Assembly: GCA_030737835.1 (NCBI GenBank)
Contig: CM060855.1
Location: 4,582,478-4,646,477, forward strand
DNA from: Acorus gramineus
Taxonomy: Eukaryota; Streptophyta; Magnoliopsida; Acorales; Acoraceae
Length of the DNA: 64,000 nt
Direction of reading: 5' to 3'
Position 1 is the stretch's first letter; every line of letters starts with the position of its first letter. Below the pieces are notes generated by a model. The model did no database searches and was not told the DNA's origin. It worked only from the letters and a program-made list of their open reading frames with translations. Shown piece by piece: positions 59,027-64,000 of this stretch. Both the position numbers and the translations under genes were made by a program.

Positions 59027-59338
59027 ATGAAAACTTCATTGAAGAAACTAGTGGAGAAGGCGAGACTGATCGGCGACGGCCGCCGAACCCCCGTTGGGTA
59101 TCTCCCTCTGTATGTTGGGGAGGAGCAGCGGAGGTTCGTCGTCCCGACGAGCTTTCTCTCCCACCCATTGTTCAGGATTCTGTTTGAGATGGCTTATTCG
59201 GAGTACGGGTTCGATCAGGAGAGCGGTCTGTCGGTCCCATGCGACGTTTCGGTCTTCGAAGAGGTGGTGGGAGCTATCGAAGGCGGGCGAGGGAGGTTCG
59301 ATCTCCGGAAGCTCGTCGGAGGAGTTGTTGTTTCATGA
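59027..59338 (+). CDS. SAUR family protein, 103 aa
   Basis: Intronless. Residues about 22-95 are the SAUR core: TPVGYLPLYVGEEQRRFVVPTSFLSHPLFRILFEMAYSEYGFDQ, then GLSVPCDVSVFEEVVGAIE. The role, as in the family, is auxin-responsive growth through PP2C.D inhibition. It is GC-rich with an intact frame. The hAT at 55821-58923 sits about 95 bp upstream of the start codon. No TATA box is visible in the remaining proximal sequence, so the insertion may have displaced the core promoter. TACAAATAAAATC before the insertion (about 55780) could be the old one. Confidence 0.92.
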   Translation: MKTSLKKLVEKARLIGDGRRTPVGYLPLYVGEEQRRFVVPTSFLSHPLFRILFEMAYSEYGFDQESGLSVPCDVSVFEEVVGAIEGGRGRFDLRKLVGGVVVS

Positions 59339-60286
59339 TTCATGGAGGGATGGTTTTATTTTCAATTCTATTTTGATTCTTTTGTAAAGAGGATGAGTTA
59401 GTTTTTGATTGGGGGATTGTAATTTTTTAGATGTAATTTTTTTTATGGTGAATCAATATTATCTGTTTTAGATGGAGTTGGGCAATGGCCATCATAAAGA
59501 AATTAAAGCTTTGTGGAGTGGTTTGGATAATGATAAGGACTTGTTTTTAGACTTTGGAACCAATGTTTATCACTTCTCAATATATATGTGTGTGTGTGTG
59601 TAATATGTACTTTTGCCCAAAGTTTATTATACTTTCCATCTAAATTTTATAACCTATGTGCAACAGGATCATCTGAAACATTTGAATTTAGCTATATTAT
59701 CTATAACTAATAATAAGATGACATGTCTAAATTTGACATTAAACAATAAAAGAATGACAACTAAACTTTACAACGCGACCTTTTATTATTGGCTTGAAAA
59801 TTATTTGGCTAAAAAATTGATCAAAGTTTATTATATTGTATCATGGGAACACAGTGATAAATTTTATAGACTACATAAAATGGATTGGGATCATTACAAC
59901 ATTACAAACCACAGGAACAAACTAACCAACTGTGAACACTTTAGTGCACAAATTTGAAGGAAAATGATGAAAGTAAGAGAATAAGAGAATTTGGGACAAA
60001 AAAAAAGTGATGGAAAGTAAGTAGTTTTCTTTAATCAATTTTTATGGTATTTGTGAATATGGTAGAAAGTGATAAAATCATTTGTCATCACTTTCTCTCA
60101 AATTCTCGCCTATGAATAATAAAAAAAAATTTCTCACTTTTCTTAACAAGATAAAATAAAAGATGGAATGTGATAGAATTTTTTTTCTTGTTTGACGTAA
60201 ACACTAGATTTTGAATGGTCAAAATCAAAATTTTCACTTTCTATCATTTTTCTTGTACACAAAAATAGCAACTGAAGGTACTAGTG
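59339..60286. other. SAUR 3' UTR and AT-rich intergenic DNA
   Basis: 3' UTR at first, with a TG microsatellite at about 59587-59602. The ORF at 59613-59957 has no recognisable domain. Confidence 0.5.
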
Positions 60287-60295
60287 GACATAGCT

Positions 60296-61166
60296 GGGCG
60301 CGTCTATCCCCACCAAGCGTTTTTCTTACCCCACCAATCAAAAAAAAAAACGGTGTTTGGCTGTTCCCACCAATCCAGGTCGACCGAACTTGGTCGCCAT
60401 TTCAGGTTTTGGGCGACCGGACTTGGTCGCCATTTCAGGTTTTGGGCGACTGTAATTGGTCGCAATTTCAAGCTTTGGGCGACTGTAATTGGTCGAACAG
60501 GGTTCAAAACTATATCTATCTATTTTTTGTAAACAAATAACTTTTTAGGTTTATCCATCATAGTGTACATTTATTCTTTTATCCAAACAACAGCTAAGGG
60601 GCCGAAAAAAATGTAAGTAGGTATACTTTCAATTAATTCAAATTTTTATAGAAAAATATCTTATTAGACAAATATATATCATTTTTAAGTTTCGTTTGAA
60701 TTCGTAGTTAAGAGGATTCTTCGTTTGAAAACAAAAAAAACCTATCAGTTGATCCAAACACATTATATATTTGGCTTTTAAAAATTAGTCCATCACTTAT
60801 GTAAAAAAAATTATTTTTATATTCCACATTTAAGAATAATAATTGATTCTCCTTACATTACAACTCAGACTTGGAATATTATGAAGGATTCAAGGAAGAT
60901 ATACATCATGGGATTATGTTTCCAAAAAAAAAATTATAAACTTTATTACAAATCCTGTTCGACCAAGTCCGGTCGCCCAAAATTTGAAATGACGACCAAG
61001 TCCGGTCGCCCAAAATCTGAAATGACGACCAAGTCCGGTCGTCCAAAACCTGAAGTGGCGACCAAATCTGGTCGACCTGGCCGGATCGGTGGGAAAAGAT
61101 AAAACACCGATTTTTTTTTCTCGATTGGTGGGGTAAGAAAATTGCTTAGTGGGGATAGCCGTGCCC
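60296..61166. mobile_element. Mutator-like element (871 bp) with tandem hairpin repeats in its arms
   Basis: Ends GGGCGCGTCTATCCCCACC and, inverted, GGGCACGGCTATCCCCACT. The 9-bp flanks GACATAGCT (60287-60295) and GACTTAGCT (61167-61175) match at 8 of 9. Each arm (about 60376-60505; 60955-61080) carries about four copies of a 33-bp unit containing GCGACC...GGTCGC. ORFs here come from the repeat and are not genes. Confidence 0.8.
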
Positions 61167-61175
61167 GACTTAGCT

Positions 61176-62405
61176 AGGCAAATCTATATAAATGAATGGA
61201 TGATGCCAAATGCAGACTGAAGGGAGTTATGGTTGTTTAAAACACCCATTAATTCATCTTCTATTCATTTATTCATTGAATAGTCAGTCATACCCTATTC
61301 CGGATCGGATCTTATTCGGATCCTACTATGACCCATTTACTATTTGAATAAAAAAAGTTGCTTGCCCATGTTTTAAGTGTGCCAATATTTTGGGTTATGG
61401 AGATTTTAATTTTTTTTTTTTTTGCTGGGTATGGAGATTTTAATTTGAGTTGAGAGGTCATAATTTGAGTGCAGAGACTGACTCAGGTGAGTTCATGGAA
61501 CATGCAAAAATTTGAAAGAAAAAGAATCAATATACATAAAATTTAAGTTTTTCTTTCACAGCAGGGCCCGGTGTGGAAATTTTGTAGGTACAATTTTTAT
61601 TTCAAGAATCTTGTTTGTTGATTTGAATTCTATTAAAAATTATAAAAGATATGTGCAGGTAATTATTTTACAGACTTACTAATTAATATTGTTCAGTGGA
61701 ACAACACATGTTGCATTTGTTTCATTTAATAATATTTTAAGTAATTAAGGTATACATCTGTAGTCTGCATATATAATTAAATGATTAAGGTATATATTTA
61801 AATAATTAAGAATATACAAACAAAAAAAATAGGATTAAAGACATACACGTCCCTGTAAACATAAATAATCTTATATAAGTCCCCGTCAAAATTGGAACAG
61901 ACATACTTAAGTTCTTGAAAACTCACAAAAACTCATATGCATCCCTGGTGTTAACAGAGCTAGGTTAATCCTGATCCACCTAGCTTAATTAACGTTAACT
62001 CATATAATGAAATGACTAAATTAACTTTTTTTATCCCTCCAGACAATGCCTCTATAGGAATGAAAGAGATATAAAAGTCTAACACAGATAATTTGGTCTC
62101 TTACAGATATTAGTTCGTCTTTTTTATTGTTTATAGGACCGTAGTGTTTATAAAATCACATAGTTACAGAATATTATAAGAATATTCTGTTAAGTTTGAA
62201 TAAAAATTTAATTTATGGATGATAATAATTGAGTTTTAATGAGTTTTCAAAGATTTTGTTTTTTGATGAACTTGTTGGCATTTCTATTCCAATAAAATAA
62301 AAACAAAAGATGTCTGAATTTGATGACAATGAGAGAGAGAGAAAATAAAAAGGAAACATGAGATTCAATTTGGTAAGGTGTCAACCAGAGTTCTAAAAAA
62401 AAAAA
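61176..62405. other. AT-rich intergenic DNA with repeat fragments
   Basis: 61840-62230 shares inverse-orientation words with 9336-9430 (GTTCTTGAAAACTCACAAAA) and is probably a decayed element. No gene recognised. Confidence 0.5.
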
Positions 62406-62970
62406 AATTCTCTACTCATTGATGTGCAAGGCAATATCGCTCACATGAATGCAAGTAACCCCTGCCAAACCAATCCCCCATTCACAGATAGAACATTTCT
62501 TCGAGTCCCAAAGGCTATCAAAATAGAAAGTGGAACATGTGAACACCACCGCATTTTGCTTGCACCAATTGACCCAAATGTAAGCTGGAACTATCGAACG
62601 GAGGACCTTACCAGTTTTGCTTTTGTCCCCTTTTGATTTCATGTGCGCTGCCACTTTCCAAAGATCCTGAAGTGAACGAAAGGTGCAATTCTGGTTAGAC
62701 ATATTGGCCACCAAGAACCAGAGTATGGTCATCATCGGACACTTGCAAAATAGATGGAAAATGGACTCATCGTCGTTGTGGCAAAGCACACAACACTCCG
62801 TCGGCTCTGACGGTCTCCATTTCGCTCAGTATATTTTGGTGACAATGCATTTCCTGTAAATCCAACCACATAAAACACTTTACTTTAAGGGGGATCTTCG
62901 CTATCCAAAACATTTGGACACGTTTGATTGATTGTGATCGAGCGCACGTGTGTCCTAACTTTGACATAGA
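62406..62970 (-). pseudogene. LINE (L1-type) remnant: zinc-binding region after reverse transcriptase
   Basis: Minus strand encodes FWIAKIPLKVKCFMWLDLQEMHCHQNILSEM..., then after a frame change C..NDDESIFHLFCKCPMMTILWF. This is the zf-RVT region found C-terminal of plant non-LTR reverse transcriptases and their domesticated relics. It ends in a plus-strand A run (62395-62407) on the wrong side for a tail. Only this fragment remains; it is broken by at least one frameshift. Confidence 0.75.
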
Positions 62971-63735
62971 CTTATATGAGATTATCCATGTTTATAAGAA
63001 CATAAATGTATTTAACCCAAAAATATATTTGTAATGAAACTAAAGTATATATTAAGCTAATTGGAGTGTTTTTTTTAATTTGCATGAGACAATGATCTTT
63101 ATTAAAAAAATTAGATCTTATAGCATGAAACAACAGTCAATACATAGATATAAAATTTATAGGCTTTTCTGGGTGAGTTGCATGTGCTGGATTGATTGAG
63201 TCTTGAGAGAAGGATATGCATTTTCGTTTTCACATTTAATTCCAAAGCCACATTTGTGGATTTGAATTCTATTTTAAACTATATATTATTTTATAAAAAA
63301 TACAGGTAGTTAACAATGTTCTACTGTTAACATTAAATAAGACCGGCCTCTAGCTCTAGGGAAGAAATTTAAACATCAAATCACATAATCTGACAAGGTT
63401 TCCATCTCATGGTGCTTGTTCCAGGAACTGTGAACTTTGGACCTGGTTTAATATCTGTTTGACTAATTGTATACATTTTTTTATTATAAAAAATTAAATA
63501 TTTATTCAGATGAATTAAGTACATCTGTTTGACTAAAATGGTTGGTGATTTCATATTTTGTGTCAGCGATGAAAAAAAAAAAAAAAGTACAAATATAGAC
63601 AAGAATTTAGGCCTTTAATTTTTCCCAAAAAGTTTTGTATCTATACAAGTGAATTATTTTAAAAATCACCAATAAAAATCTAACATACACCACCCAGCTT
63701 GGATGGTAATTGCATGATTAAAAATAAGACTATTT
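62971..63735. other. AT-rich intergenic DNA
   Basis: No feature supported. Confidence 0.5.
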
Positions 63736-63945
63736 AGCCCCGTTTGGATATGGAATAACCCATGGAATAAGTGTAAATAAAATAGAATAGATGTTTTTTT
63801 GTTGTTTGGATGCACATAATATTCTGGTATAACCAATGTCAGAATAAACTGATATATATATATATATAAAACGTAGTATATGGATTCTAACTAACCCTTG
63901 GAATTATTCCAGGTTATTCCATTCAAAGAATATATGGGCTCACTA
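63736..63945. mobile_element. MITE with CCCCGTTTGGATATGGAATAA left end
   Basis: AGCCCCGTTTGGATATGGAA at left, and GGAATTATTCCAGG plus TTATTCCATTCAAAG-type inverted words at right. The GTTTGGATGCACATAATATTC word in the middle mirrors the end. The right border is uncertain. Confidence 0.45.
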
Positions 63946-64000
63946 TCAAATCAATCGTCATCACCTCTTATATGTGCATGGGCCCACTTTTTATGAATCT

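Noticed and set aside
60211..60540. ORF with an 11-residue repeat
   Set aside because: Product of the 33-bp repeat inside a Mutator-like element arm; both strands and several frames are open for the same reason.
1..64000. Intact tRNA, rRNA or miRNA genes
   Set aside because: None recognised by eye; a covariance-model search would be needed to exclude small ones.

Overview
This is nuclear DNA from a flowering plant. Genes are split by GT-AG introns. The families are plant-specific or plant-typical: cell-wall invertase with a 9-nt mini-exon, DYW-class PPR, SAUR, LEA-2, plant kinesin-5 and a CPP1-type J-like protein. Intergenic DNA is AT-rich and full of plant transposons. Several genes (LEA-2, acyltransferase exon 1, SAURs, invertase exons) are strongly GC/C-rich at third positions while others are not. 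That pattern, and the resemblance of the kinesin tail to monocot KIN-5C, hint at a monocot outside the grasses; this is inference. No bacterial-style operon, CRISPR array or viral genome was seen.

Layout. 236-1040 (+): the last two coding exons of ubiquitin-ribosomal protein eL40, whose start lies outside the window. 2222-7742 (-): a complete eight-exon cell-wall invertase. 7.9-17.6 kb: gene-poor, with a 37-bp minisatellite, Mutator-like foldback elements, an old hAT relic and three SINEs with target-site duplications. 17888-18457 (+): single-exon LEA-2 protein, convergent with a 22-exon kinesin-5 (18548-24868, -); only 90 bp separate the two stop codons. 26913-28633 (-): four-exon CPP1-like chloroplast J-like membrane protein. 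29183-31636 (-): intronless 817-residue PPR-DYW editing factor. 32.7-36.4 kb: a tandem duplication carrying RING-H2 (ATL-type) pseudogene pieces. One copy holds a hAT insertion and a Tourist-like insertion, and the sister copy keeps both empty sites. 38292-42934 (+): three-exon CoA-acyltransferase (condensation-fold) protein. 43-53 kb: a repeat zone with palindromic LTR remnants, a 1.4-kb palindrome, a long AT microsatellite and a CACTA-like element. 53067-53405 (-) and 59027-59338 (+): divergent SAUR genes, with a 3.1-kb hAT element inserted about 95 bp upstream of the second start codon. 60.3-64 kb: a Mutator-like element with tandem hairpin repeats, a LINE remnant and small MITEs.

The genes do not form a pathway; they are ordinary neighbouring plant loci. 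The most informative features are structural: related empty sites for two transposons, a Mutator-like foldback family, a probable 57-nt intron and a C18 splice-site tract in the kinesin gene, and a near-overlap of convergent 3' ends. I saw no convincing undescribed biochemical system. All exon boundaries below were worked out by eye from splice consensus, phase continuity and family similarity.
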